Counted from the first letter of the stretch, positions 7,992 to 15,508 are shown. The stretch: DNA of 64,000 nt from Paracoccaceae bacterium (GCA_018222585.1 JAAFAB010000004.1:310001-374000), one strand, 5' to 3'. Notes: generated by a model from the sequence alone, not told the origin. Program-made: numbers and translations.

Positions 7992-8660
7992 TCAGAAAAT
8001 TCCCGACCGCTGCCGCTCGTCCGGCGTCAGCAGGTCCGCGTTTCGGACGTGGTCCTGTACCCAGGGCTTCAGCTCCCGCAGCGCGTCCTGGCGGCCTTCC
8101 CGGAACACCCGGATTGCCCGTTCGGCCTCGGCCACGACGAGGGGATTTTTCGACCCGCCGCGCGCCCTGCCGGGGTTAATTACAGGTTCATTACAGGTTA
8201 CCTCTCCAGTGGGCTGGAGACGGCTCCCCCCTGAAACTGGAGACGGGTCGCCCCTCAAACTGGAGACGGCTCCGGCTCCAGATTTCGGAGACGGCTTGCC
8301 GCGTTTCCCGTCTCCAGTTTTCGGAGACGGCTTCGCGGGCGTTCCGCCTCCAGAAGCTGGAGACGGCGCCCTGCCCTCGCCCATCTCGAAGGCCAGCACG
8401 TAGCGGGTCGGCTTCTGGCGCCGCGTCCGGCCGTCCCGTTCCTGGTGCCGAGCGATCAGCCCCTTGGCCTCCAGCCCGTTCAGCGCGTTGTTCAGGGTGC
8501 CATTGGAAATGCCGCAGCAGTCGATCAGGTAGGCCTGTGTCGGGAAACACCCCTGCGAGGGGTTGTGACAGTCGCAGAGGTAGAACAGCACCCGGAATTC
8601 GCTGCTGCTCAACAGCTTGGCGGGGATGCCGGACAACCAGTTCGTCGCCTTGTGGCTCAT
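7992..8660 (-). CDS. Phage replication initiator with winged helix and origin-encoding linker
   Basis: A 222-aa protein. Residues 1-90 form a winged-helix replication-initiator-like domain (LSSSEFRVLFYLCDCHN, ISNGTLNNALNGLEAKGLI). Residues about 100-150 are a low-complexity linker with repeated PSPxxG units, encoded by an iteron-like DNA array. The C-terminal part is short and charged. The architecture resembles lambda O: DNA-binding domain, linker overlapping the origin, then a domain contacting the helicase machinery. The upstream ribosome site is GGAGATCCCA. It lies in the early leftward operon below the CII-like regulator. Confidence 0.75.
   Translation of the reverse strand: MSHKATNWLSGIPAKLLSSSEFRVLFYLCDCHNPSQGCFPTQAYLIDCCGISNGTLNNALNGLEAKGLIARHQERDGRTRRQKPTRYVLAFEMGEGRAPSPASGGGTPAKPSPKTGDGKRGKPSPKSGAGAVSSLRGDPSPVSGGSRLQPTGEVTCNEPVINPGRARGGSKNPLVVAEAERAIRVFREGRQDALRELKPWVQDHVRNADLLTPDERQRSGIF
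8172..8366. repeat. Iteron-like array with AT-rich repeat: candidate phage replication origin
   Basis: Six direct copies of a ten-base unit, YYGGAGACGG, begin at 8214, 8237, 8260, 8285, 8321 and 8357 (steps 23, 23, 25, 36, 36), and one inverted copy lies at 8309-8318. Beside them, on the downstream side relative to the gene, is an AT-rich stretch with ATTACAGGTT twice (8179-8188 and 8190-8199, 11-bp period). Iterons plus an adjacent unwinding element inside the initiator gene is the classic lambdoid origin layout. The DNA repeats are seen directly; origin function is inferred. Confidence 0.65.
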
Positions 8661-8756
8661 TGGGATCTCCTGGGGTGCAAGGCACCGTTCGCAGCCGACC
8701 GGGTCGACTCCGTCTTCAAGTTCTGTGGTTCAGAGGCCCGGATCAGCCCGGGCCGC

Positions 8757-9068
8757 TCATGTCCGCGCGCCGCGCGCGAGCCGTTCCAGTCGCGTCAGCT
8801 CCGCCGCCTCGGCCGCCTCGACCGAACCGTAGATGCCCAGGAGCGCCCGCAGGTCGCGGCAGGGTCCCGTCCCGTGGGCCGCGCAGGCGCAATGCCCGCG
8901 CCCGAGGCGACGGCAGAGCGTATGCACGTTCTCGTCCGAGGTCGGGCGCCCCCGGCTTTCCCCGGAAAAGGGGCGCGGAGAGCCGGGAGGAGACGGACCC
9001 TCCGCGCCAGTGACCCCGGGCGCACAGACCTGCACATCAGGGTGGGGAGGCTTCGGCAGGCGGCTCAT
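8757..9068 (-). CDS. Hypothetical Cys-rich prophage protein (103 aa)
   Basis: The ATG at 9068 overlaps the stop of the upstream regulator gene by four bases. The N-terminal half is Pro/Gly-rich and probably disordered. The C-terminal half has TLCRRLGRGHCACAAHGTG followed by PC, four Cys with two His, suggesting a small metal-binding knuckle, then a helix (LRALLGIYGSVEAAEAAE). No family recognised. It is positioned between the CII-like regulator and the replication initiator. Confidence 0.65.
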   Translation of the reverse strand: MSRLPKPPHPDVQVCAPGVTGAEGPSPPGSPRPFSGESRGRPTSDENVHTLCRRLGRGHCACAAHGTGPCRDLRALLGIYGSVEAAEAAELTRLERLARGART

Positions 9069-9526
9069 GCGGCCCCCCGCTGCTGGCGGATCATGGCGCG
9101 GGCGCGCAGCAGCGCCTCGACCGCCTCGGCAATCTCGCGCTCTGCCGCCTCGCAAGCGTCGGCGCTGGCCATCTCGGCGGCGCGCAGGGCGGCCGCCTGG
9201 GCCTCGCCGCACTCCTTGGCGACGGTGCCGCAATGGGCATAGAGGCTGGTGACGCCCGCCGGAACATCGACCGGCTGAAACACCCCGCCGCCGAGCCGGG
9301 CGAAGTGCTGGGCAATCGGCACCGCCGCCGCAGGGCGCATCCGGCCGAGGCGGTGGAGGTAGTTCACCCCCAGCCCGCCGGGCCGCGCCTCGCTCATCTC
9401 GGCGCCGTAGGACACGGTCGATCCCCGCACCCCGAGCAGCTCGGCGATTTCCTCGTTAGTGTGACCCGAGGCGCGATAGCTCGATTGCACCGCCTCCTGG
9501 ATCGTGCCGTAAGGGTGGTTACGCAT
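9065..9526 (-). CDS. Prophage CII-like helix-turn-helix regulator
   Basis: The ATG at 9526 is preceded by a GGGGG-type ribosome site; ATG 9559 and TTG 9568 upstream are alternatives. The protein opens with TIQEAVQSSYRASGHTNEEI and AELLGVRGSTVSYGAEMSE, a helix-turn-helix typical of phage CII-type or YdaS-like early regulators, followed by an LGVNYLHRLGRM segment and a long Ala/Glu coiled coil. It is the second gene of the leftward early operon, just after the Cro-like gene, the place of CII in lambdoid phages. Confidence 0.65.
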   Translation of the reverse strand: MRNHPYGTIQEAVQSSYRASGHTNEEIAELLGVRGSTVSYGAEMSEARPGGLGVNYLHRLGRMRPAAAVPIAQHFARLGGGVFQPVDVPAGVTSLYAHCGTVAKECGEAQAAALRAAEMASADACEAAEREIAEAVEALLRARAMIRQQRGAA

Positions 9527-9608
9527 GTGAATGGCCCCCTGCCCGTTTAGCTGGTGCATGTTGACCAAGGCGGCCTACAAACGAGCCAAGCTGAAACGAA
9601 CAAGTCAT

Positions 9609-9860
9609 CTAGCCCGCCCTCTTGAAGGGCACCTCAGGCGCCACAAACGGACGCGCACGAGCGGATGCGAGTTCATAGACTGAGAGCTCGACACCTCGAC
9701 TTTGCGCCACCGTCAGCAGTTGCAGGTCGTACTTGGCGGGGATGGAATTGCGATGATGCCAATGGTGCACTGCGCTGAGTTGAACACCAAGATCCGCAGC
9801 CAGCGTCTTGCGCGCGGGCCATCTCTCGATGATGGACTGGAAGGTTACCGCTTGTGTCAT
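9609..9860 (-). CDS. Cro-like phage repressor (83 aa)
   Basis: A short DNA-binding protein. FQSIIERWPARKTLAADLG and VQLSAVHHWHHRNSIPAKYD form a Cro/C1-type helix-turn-helix. It is transcribed divergently from the CI-like repressor at 9948 and heads the leftward early operon, so it is the likely lytic-switch protein. A palindrome with GGCAATA arms abuts its start codon (9861-9878), and no ribosome site is visible upstream, which suggests a leaderless transcript. Confidence 0.75.
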   Translation of the reverse strand: MTQAVTFQSIIERWPARKTLAADLGVQLSAVHHWHHRNSIPAKYDLQLLTVAQSRGVELSVYELASARARPFVAPEVPFKRAG

Positions 9861-9878
9861 GGCAATACGATTATTGCC
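9861..9878. promoter_or_regulatory. Phage switch operator, 18-bp perfect palindrome
   Basis: GGCAATA-CGAT-TATTGCC with seven-base arms lies between the Cro-like and CI-like genes, directly against the Cro start codon. A further ATTGCC half-site lies at 9912-9917. The same half-sites recur at 10509-10545 ahead of the rightward ParB operon. Binding by the CI- or Cro-like protein is inferred. Confidence 0.6.
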
Positions 9879-9896
9879 AGTTCGTCAATTCGTCAA
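9868..9896 (-). promoter_or_regulatory. Promoter of the leftward early operon, inside the operator region
   Basis: Read leftward, TTGACG (9891-9896), a 17-base spacer and TAATCG (9868-9873) precede the Cro ATG at 9860. The start point would fall at or next to the ATG. Two more TTGAC-type elements lie just upstream. The -10 box lies within the operator palindrome. Confidence 0.5.
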
Positions 9897-9947
9897 CTCC
9901 GAAACACGTCAATTGCCGCCCCCTTCCTTCAGGGTAAAATCGGCAAC

Positions 9948-10244
9948 ATGAAAGCTGCAGCCGCAAAACCCTCAGTAGAGGACATGTCCCCGACAGCCAT
10001 CGGCGAACGACTGGCGCTTATCAGACGCGCCTTCGGCTTCGGCAAAGCAGAGTTCGCAGACCTCCTGGAAATCGAACGCCCGGCCTGGAGCCGCTTCGAG
10101 AACGGCAAACGCGCCATCCCTTATGAGCAAGCGTCAAAGATCGTCCGGCGCTTCGGGGTCTCCCTGGACTTCATCATCCTTGGCCGGGTCGCGGGTATGG
10201 AATTTGAGGTAATCGAGAGACTTCGCCAGGCCGGGTTCGAGTAG
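9948..10244 (+). CDS. CI-like phage repressor (98 aa, HTH_3 only)
   Basis: The protein consists of one Xre-type helix-turn-helix: IGERLALIRRAFGFGKAEF and ADLLEIERPAWSRFENGKR, then IPYEQASKIVRRFGVSLDFI. There is no S24/LexA-like cleavage domain, so induction cannot work by RecA-stimulated self-cleavage as in lambda CI. It is divergent from the Cro-like gene. The start ATG 9948 has a weak AGGG site upstream; ATG 9984 is possible. It is inferred to maintain lysogeny through the GGCAAT/ATTGCC operators. Confidence 0.75.
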   Translation: MKAAAAKPSVEDMSPTAIGERLALIRRAFGFGKAEFADLLEIERPAWSRFENGKRAIPYEQASKIVRRFGVSLDFIILGRVAGMEFEVIERLRQAGFE

Positions 10245-10580
10245 AGTTCGTCCAAGCTTGCACCAGTGATCAGGGCTCGCACTGCCAAGTCCCGCTCATC
10301 CTCTCGAAACAACCAGTAGTCCCTAAGCCACACTTGTAAGCCCCCTCACATATCGAGAACAAAACGTAAACTCGCCCCGCGCGCCTGTCCACCCACGAGA
10401 TGTAGACATGGAGCAGCGCCGCCCACCCCCATGTTGCTTACCCACGAGTCACTGAGGCCCTGGACTTTCAATTTTGGCAACTCACCCCGACTCACGAATA
10501 GCCAATCTGGCAATTTTAAAGATTGACGATTGCCATAACGGCAATTACCGGTAGCCCCATCAACCTGATGGAGGCACCAC
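10245..10580. promoter_or_regulatory. Gene-free region with second operator cluster ahead of the rightward operon
   Basis: I see no convincing gene in these 336 bases. Near the right end is ATTGCC-ataac-GGCAAT (10529-10545) plus another GGCAAT at 10509-10514 in an AT-rich patch. These have the same half-sites as the Cro/CI operator. A clear GGAGG ribosome site (10570-10574) serves the gene at 10581. The rest is of mixed composition with no repeat or RNA structure I can support. Confidence 0.55.
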
Positions 10581-10793
10581 ATGCTCACCCCAGATCAAAG
10601 CGCGCGAATCATGGCCGACTGGGCCAGCCGCAAGGCCGCGCAGGGCAATCCTATCGCACCGGAACGGCTCGCCCGGCTGACGCCGCAGCACCTGTCGCGC
10701 CCCGCCAGCGCGGACATGGCCGAGGTCATCCAGATCGCTGGGCGCGCCCGGCTGAAGGTGCGCGAGATCATCGCGCGGGACGGCCTCGCATGA
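10581..10793 (+). CDS. Hypothetical prophage protein (70 aa)
   Basis: First gene of the rightward operon, with a strong GGAGG site seven bases ahead of ATG. The small helical protein begins MLTPDQSARIMADWASRKA and ends KVREIIARDGLA. Its stop overlaps the start of the 47-aa gene (ATGA). No family recognised. Control by the adjacent GGCAAT/ATTGCC operator is likely. Confidence 0.7.
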   Translation: MLTPDQSARIMADWASRKAAQGNPIAPERLARLTPQHLSRPASADMAEVIQIAGRARLKVREIIARDGLA

Positions 10794-10933
10794 GCGCCCT
10801 CAGCCTCGGCAGCCTGCCCTGCCTCGCCGCCATCGCCACCGGCTGGGCGCTGGCCACCGCCTCGCTGGTCTGGCTGGCGGGCGATCCCTTCCACCCCGCC
10901 GCGCCGCTGACCCTGCAGGAGACTCCGCAATGA
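10790..10933 (+). CDS. 47-aa single-helix membrane peptide, coupled to parB
   Basis: Start and stop both form four-base ATGA overlaps, with the 70-aa gene and the ParB-like gene respectively, which argues strongly for translation despite the small size. A hydrophobic stretch (LPCLAAIATGWALATASLVW) of about 20 residues predicts one transmembrane helix or signal anchor, followed by a short polar tail ending TLQETPQ. Function unknown. Confidence 0.6.
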   Translation: MSALSLGSLPCLAAIATGWALATASLVWLAGDPFHPAAPLTLQETPQ

Positions 10934-12735
10934 CCGACCTGTCCCAGACCATCCGCATGGTGCCGCTCGACCAGCTCTTCCTGCACCCGATGAACCCGCG
11001 CCAGCAGGTGACCGACGAGGATGTCGCCGCCATGGCGCAATCCCTCGCCTCGGCCGGGCTGCTGCAGAACCTCTGCGGCATCGAGGAGAACGGCCGCATC
11101 GGCATCGTCGCCGGCGGGCGCCGGCTGCGCGGGCTGCAGCTGCTGGCGGCGCAGGGCTGGGAGGCCCGGGGCCTCGCCGGCGCCATCGACCCGGTGCCGG
11201 TTCAGATCACCCGCGACGCCACCGAGGCCCGCGCCTGGGCACTGGCCGAGAACGTCACCCATAGCGCCCTGCACCCCGCCGAAGAGATCCGCGCCTACGG
11301 CGAACAGGCGACCCACGGCGTGCCGGTCGAGACCATCGCCCGCGCCTTCGGCAAGACCGAGCGCCACGTGCGCCAGCGCCTGAAGCTGGCCGGGCTCGCC
11401 GCCCCGGTACTGGACCTGCTGGCGGCTGACAGGATCGGCCTCTCGGCCGCCGAGGCGCTTTGCCTCTCCGAGGATCCCGCCCGCCAGATCGCCATGGCCG
11501 AGACCGCCGCCGCCCGGGGCCTGAGCGCCGCGCAGATCCGGGGCGAGCTGAAGGGCGCCGCGATCCCCGCCAGCGACCGCCGGGCGATCTTCCTCGGCCT
11601 GGCCGACTACGAGGCCGATGGCGGCATCGTCGCCCGCGATCTCTTCACCGACGACGCCTTCCTGGAGGACGCCGCGAAGCTCGACCGCCTCTGGTCCGCC
11701 AAGCTGGAGCGCGAGGCCGCGCGGATCGCAGAGGAAGAGGGCTGGAGCTGGGTTGAGACCAGCGAGGACAGCTACACGCCGTGGAGCCTGACCGACAAGA
11801 TGGACCGGCTTCGCCCCGAGCCCGTGGAACTGCCCGAGGGCGATGCCGAGGAGCTGGACCGACTGCAGGCGGTGCACCCCGAGGATCGCACCGCCGCCCA
11901 GACCGCGCGTATGCGGGACCTGGCCAGGCGCGCCGCCGGGGAGTTCAGCGAGGCGCAGCGCGAGACCGGCGGCATCGTGGTCTACGTCAATTCCCGGGGC
12001 GAGCTGACCGTTGACCGCGCCTGGCGCAAGCCCGAGCGCAAGAAGACCAGGGGCGGCCAGTCCGACGGCCCCGGCCGGGACAAGCCCGCCCTGCCCCAGA
12101 ACGCCGTCGAGGATCTGCGCCGCATCGGCCATGCCGCCCTGCAGGTCGCGCTGATCGACCAGACCGAGCTGCTGCTCGACCTCTTCGCCTGGCAATGCGA
12201 GGCCCGCCTGCCGAGCTGGGGCGGCGCCCTCGGCGTCTCCCTGGTCGCGCCGCTGATCCAGCCCGAAAAGGACAGCGGCTTCCACCACGACGCCCGCCTG
12301 CCGGATCTCTCGCCCAACACTGCCGCGCCGCGGGGCTGGGACGATTTCACCGCCTTCCGCGCCCAGGGCAAGAAGCATCGCAACCAGGTCCTCGCCCGGC
12401 CTCTCGCGCGCAGCGCCAACGGCCCCGCCAGCGGTCCCCTGGCCGAGATCCTGGCGCAACAGGTCGACGCGCAGCGCGTGGTCCGCAAGATCTGGACGCC
12501 CGACGCGGCGAACTACTTCGGCCGCATCCGCCCCGACCTGCAGGTCGCCATCTGGGAAGAGTTGACCGGCGCCGAGGGGGACGAGCTGAAGCGCTTCACC
12601 GACCTCAAGAAGTCCGAGCGCGCGAAGGAGCTGGAAGCGCTCTTCGCCGACGCCAGCGTCCAGGAGGCCCTCGGCCTGTCGCGGGATCAGGTGAAGGCCA
12701 TCGACGCCTGGCTGCCGGAGGAACTTCGCACATGA
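10930..12735 (+). CDS. ParB/RepB/Spo0J-type protein of the prophage
   Basis: A 601-aa protein. The N-terminal ParB domain has HPMNPRQQVTDEDVAAMAQS, GIVAGGRRLRGLQLL (the GGRRL nucleotide-binding motif) and ALAENVTHSALHPAEEIRA. A helix-turn-helix follows (TIARAFGKTERHVRQRL). A long charged middle and an uncharacterised C-terminal half complete it. No ParA ATPase gene is nearby, so a classic partition pair is not present. ParB-fold phage proteins can be CTP-binding regulators or nucleases, and the role here is open. Coupled by ATGA overlaps at both ends. Confidence 0.85.
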   Translation: MTDLSQTIRMVPLDQLFLHPMNPRQQVTDEDVAAMAQSLASAGLLQNLCGIEENGRIGIVAGGRRLRGLQLLAAQGWEARGLAGAIDPVPVQITRDATEARAWALAENVTHSALHPAEEIRAYGEQATHGVPVETIARAFGKTERHVRQRLKLAGLAAPVLDLLAADRIGLSAAEALCLSEDPARQIAMAETAAARGLSAAQIRGELKGAAIPASDRRAIFLGLADYEADGGIVARDLFTDDAFLEDAAKLDRLWSAKLEREAARIAEEEGWSWVETSEDSYTPWSLTDKMDRLRPEPVELPEGDAEELDRLQAVHPEDRTAAQTARMRDLARRAAGEFSEAQRETGGIVVYVNSRGELTVDRAWRKPERKKTRGGQSDGPGRDKPALPQNAVEDLRRIGHAALQVALIDQTELLLDLFAWQCEARLPSWGGALGVSLVAPLIQPEKDSGFHHDARLPDLSPNTAAPRGWDDFTAFRAQGKKHRNQVLARPLARSANGPASGPLAEILAQQVDAQRVVRKIWTPDAANYFGRIRPDLQVAIWEELTGAEGDELKRFTDLKKSERAKELEALFADASVQEALGLSRDQVKAIDAWLPEELRT

Positions 12736-13043
12736 CCGAACGCGCCAATCGCTACGTCCTGGAGCGTGCAAACAACTGCATGGTGATCTACGAGTCCGAC
12801 ACCGGCTACATGCGCAAGCCAGGTTGCCTTGGTCGCGTCATTCCAGCCGCGCCTTGCGACGAGGCCGACGCCGAGCTGGTCGCATTCGCAGAGAAAGCAA
12901 AACGGTTCACCGCATGTCCCAGTGAATGCGGCACCTTCCTGATACTCGGCTGCAAGCACACCGCAGCAGAGAAGATCTTCGTCATCGACGCTGCCGATCT
13001 AGAGAGCTACGCGGCCAAGATCGCCTGGACGAATAGCGCATAG
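12732..13043 (+). CDS. Hypothetical prophage protein (103 aa)
   Basis: Starts at the ATG overlapping the ParB stop (ATGA). It contains an N-terminal beta-rich part (RYVLERANNCMVIYESD) and four Cys spread through the chain, including ACPSECG. The end is helical. Codon use is less GC-extreme than in parB. No family recognised. It lies just before the excisionase. Confidence 0.7.
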   Translation: MTERANRYVLERANNCMVIYESDTGYMRKPGCLGRVIPAAPCDEADAELVAFAEKAKRFTACPSECGTFLILGCKHTAAEKIFVIDAADLESYAAKIAWTNSA

Positions 13044-13052
13044 GTTCCCGCC

Positions 13053-13253
13053 ATGGCCAAGACGCTTGAGTTTACCCCGCGCCTCCTGCCCTCACCGCAG
13101 GCGGCGCACTACCTGGGGATCTCCGAAAGCATGCTGCGCGAGCTTGCCCTGCCGAGGAAGAAGCTTGGCAGCAAGCGCCTTTACGACCGCCTCGCCCTTG
13201 ACGCCTACGCCGACGGGCTCTCTGATGATGGAGTAATCGAAGATGGGTGGTGA
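13053..13253 (+). CDS. Phage excisionase / AlpA-like DNA-binding protein
   Basis: A 66-aa protein with a MerR/AlpA-type winged helix-turn-helix: LLPSPQAAHYLGISESMLREL followed by GSKRLYDRLALDAYADGL. This is the common pattern of recombination directionality factors. It overlaps the integrase gene by 11 bp, as excisionase genes often do. Confidence 0.75.
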   Translation: MAKTLEFTPRLLPSPQAAHYLGISESMLRELALPRKKLGSKRLYDRLALDAYADGLSDDGVIEDGW

Positions 13254-14346
13254 CGTGAGAATCCGGTATGACGGGCTGATCCGAGAAAGGCTGCCCTCTG
13301 GCAACCTGCGCTACCGCGTCAGGGTCGAGGGGGATGCCTCCCGCAAGATCACCCTGCCGATCAGCCCCGAGCACCCGGATTTTCACCAACACTACCGCGC
13401 CGCCCGTGGCGGCATCCGCCTGAAGCTGGCCGCCGAGGATGAGGCGCAGCGGGGCACCCTGCAATGGCTGGCCGATGGCTACATCGCCCACCTCTCCCGC
13501 ATGGTCGATGCCGGCCAGGCCTCGCCCTACACGTTGAAGGAGCGCGCCAACCTGATGAAGCTCTTCCTGGCACAGGAGAGCAGCTCGGGCCGCAGTCGTG
13601 GCAGGATCTACGCCGGCCTGCCGGTCTCGATCCCCCACCACGAGCTGATTGCCCTGCGCGACCGTTTCGCCGACAGGCCGGCCAAGGCGAAGAACATCTT
13701 CAAGATGCTGCGCGCCATGTACAAATGGGGCGAAGAGCGCGGCCATGTCGCCGCCAACCCGGCCGCCGCGATCAAGGTCGAGTACAGCAGCCAGGGCGGC
13801 GCCACGCCCTGGAGCCTGGACGATCTGAAGAAGTTCCGCGAGGCGCATCCCCCGGGCACCATGGCCCATCTCACCCTGACCCTGTTCATGTTCACCGCCT
13901 GCCGGATCGGCGACGCCTACCGCCTCGGCCGGGCCAATGAGGTGAAGCGCGGTGGCGTGACCTGGCTGGAATGGCAGCCGAGGAAGCGCGGGTCGAGCTT
14001 TGTCCAGATCCCGATGCTGGCGCCCTTGCAGAAGGCGCTGCGGCAACAGAAGGTCATCGGAGAAGCCTACCTGCTGACCAGCCACGGCAAGCCGTTCACC
14101 AGTGCCGAGGGGCTGCGGAACCGGCTGAAGAAGTGGTGCCGCGAAGCCGGGCTCGAGGATCGTTCATCGCATGGCATCCGCAAGGCGGCCGGGCACCTTC
14201 TGGCGCTGAACGGCGCGACACAGTACGAGATCATGGCCGTGCATGGGCATGCGAACGCCACAACCTCTGAGGTCTACACGAAGGCCGTGGAGCGCATGAA
14301 GCTGGGCGAAATGGCTGCGAGCCGGCTGGCGGGGATGGACTGGTGA
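13243..14346 (+). CDS. Prophage tyrosine-recombinase integrase
   Basis: A 367-aa integrase with all expected catalytic elements: Arg in FTACRIGDAYRLG, Lys in the RKRGSS strand, HGIRKAAGHLLAL (H-x-x-R), GHANATTSEVYTKA with the His and the nucleophilic Tyr. The N-terminal SAM-like core-binding domain is at about residues 70-170. A GGAG ribosome site lies ahead of ATG 13243. It is the last rightward phage gene. The attachment site is expected downstream, at or beyond the cargo module. Confidence 0.92.
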   Translation: MGGDVRIRYDGLIRERLPSGNLRYRVRVEGDASRKITLPISPEHPDFHQHYRAARGGIRLKLAAEDEAQRGTLQWLADGYIAHLSRMVDAGQASPYTLKERANLMKLFLAQESSSGRSRGRIYAGLPVSIPHHELIALRDRFADRPAKAKNIFKMLRAMYKWGEERGHVAANPAAAIKVEYSSQGGATPWSLDDLKKFREAHPPGTMAHLTLTLFMFTACRIGDAYRLGRANEVKRGGVTWLEWQPRKRGSSFVQIPMLAPLQKALRQQKVIGEAYLLTSHGKPFTSAEGLRNRLKKWCREAGLEDRSSHGIRKAAGHLLALNGATQYEIMAVHGHANATTSEVYTKAVERMKLGEMAASRLAGMDW

Positions 14347-14541
14347 ACCGGGATGTATTGACGCAATCCAAGAGCGCCTCGAAAGCCTCAAGAAAATCTA
14401 CTACCTACTGCCAAAATGGACCGTCAAACCACGATCCACGAGGGATCCTGTAGACATCCAGGGACTACATAACCAGCCTAAGATATATAGCGCCAACTTC
14501 ATATGCCAGGCATTCAGCAGATCAAGCAGGATCTAACCACA

Positions 14542-15177
14542 CTACTGAATCCCGGTGATACTCTTCACTTCATCCGACATTTTCTTCCGTTGCGACTTGC
14601 GAAACTGAAAAGTAGCGCTTTTAAATCTTGCTAGGGCTTGCCTACGAGCATCCTCTCCGAGCTCATTAGAGCAAATAGCATCCATCGACTGGTACACTGT
14701 ATCCTGACAGCCTTCAAAACCGTCAGACCAGTCACCAGCTCCCGCGAACTCGCTGTCATCAGCATCAAATAGGCGGGTCTCCAAGTCAGCAACTGCTACT
14801 ATTGCATCGTCGCGAATTTGCGCGACCTCTTCTCCTTGCTCCTCAAGGGGCTTGGAATTTACCGAGATCGCGTCAGCTCTCAGAGCGATTCTATGAAGAA
14901 CCTCTAGGGACTCTGACAAAGGATCCTTAACCGAACTCCGAAACTCATCGAGCTTCACATTCTCAGAGCGAATTTTATCTGCTGTATTCTTGGTCTTTCG
15001 ACGGTTTGCTTCATTCCAAATCAGTGAGACTACGGACATGAATGCGACCAACCAAAGACGCCAATCCTGCCCCATCAAGCTCCACGTTCCTCCAACCTCG
15101 GCTTCAATCAACGCAACCGATATCCCCTCGACCTCGAAATGAACCAAAGATCTGAAAAGGCCAAAGTCAGCGCTCAA
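14542..15177 (-). CDS. One-helix membrane protein of the cargo module (211 aa)
   Basis: Starts at ATG 15177, overlapping the STAS-like gene by 11 bp. Residues about 35-55 (WRLWLVAFMSVVSLIWNEA) predict a single transmembrane helix followed by a basic RRKTKN stop. The remaining cytoplasmic part is helical and charged (VLHRIALRAD, ATFQFRKSQRKK). No enzyme motif is visible. As the membrane-bound member of the set it could be an effector, anchor or sensor. The whole region is AT-rich compared with the surroundings, a sign of transfer. Confidence 0.7.
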   Translation of the reverse strand: MSADFGLFRSLVHFEVEGISVALIEAEVGGTWSLMGQDWRLWLVAFMSVVSLIWNEANRRKTKNTADKIRSENVKLDEFRSSVKDPLSESLEVLHRIALRADAISVNSKPLEEQGEEVAQIRDDAIVAVADLETRLFDADDSEFAGAGDWSDGFEGCQDTVYQSMDAICSNELGEDARRQALARFKSATFQFRKSQRKKMSDEVKSITGIQ

Positions 15178-15508
15178 ATGCAGAGCCGTTTCGACGCGTC
15201 AAGCTACGTTCAACACCTTTCAGGATCTGTTCAACAACCAAAGGCTGCGCTAAGAACTTGTAGTGCTTCAAGAAAGCATCTTTACTGCCGAAAGCCTGAA
15301 CGCTCTTGGAAAACATGCCTTGAAAAAATGAAGTGGCAATTGCCTTCACGTGATCAGGCACAACGACTTCAACCACTTCATCGAGCCGATCCAGATCATC
15401 CAGGCGAAACTCCACACGAGCATGCACACCCCTTTCATGCCCAGATATGCTCTGAGCACGGCTATCAGTAAGAGACCCAAGATCGATTTTCATAGCAGTA
15501 TCAAACAT
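15167..15508 (-). CDS. STAS-like (DUF4325-type) protein
   Basis: A 113-aa protein resembling the STAS-like DUF4325 family: a beta-strand ending in VVEVVVPDHVKAIATSF, a helix (FFQGMFSKSVQAFGSKDAF) and a second strand and helix (FLAQPLVVEQILKGVERS). STAS-like proteins bind GHKL ATPases in partner-switching, and here the gene overlaps the GHKL ATPase gene by eight bases. ATG 15493 (MKIDLGSL) is an alternative start. The family call is by pattern recognition only. Confidence 0.6.
   Translation of the reverse strand: MFDTAMKIDLGSLTDSRAQSISGHERGVHARVEFRLDDLDRLDEVVEVVVPDHVKAIATSFFQGMFSKSVQAFGSKDAFLKHYKFLAQPLVVEQILKGVERSLTRRNGSAFER

Noticed and set aside
8214-8366. Short spaced repeats considered as a CRISPR array
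   Set aside because: Units are ten bases, spacing is 13 to 26 bases, one copy is inverted, and the array is coding sequence; iterons fit better.
10121-10588. Two leftward frames of 70 and 80 codons beside and after the CI-like gene
   Set aside because: One overlaps the repressor gene and the other covers the operator and ribosome site of the rightward operon; neither has protein-like composition.
10768-12771. 667-codon leftward open frame opposite the ParB-like gene
   Set aside because: Antisense to a gene with clear ParB motifs and ATGA junctions on both sides.
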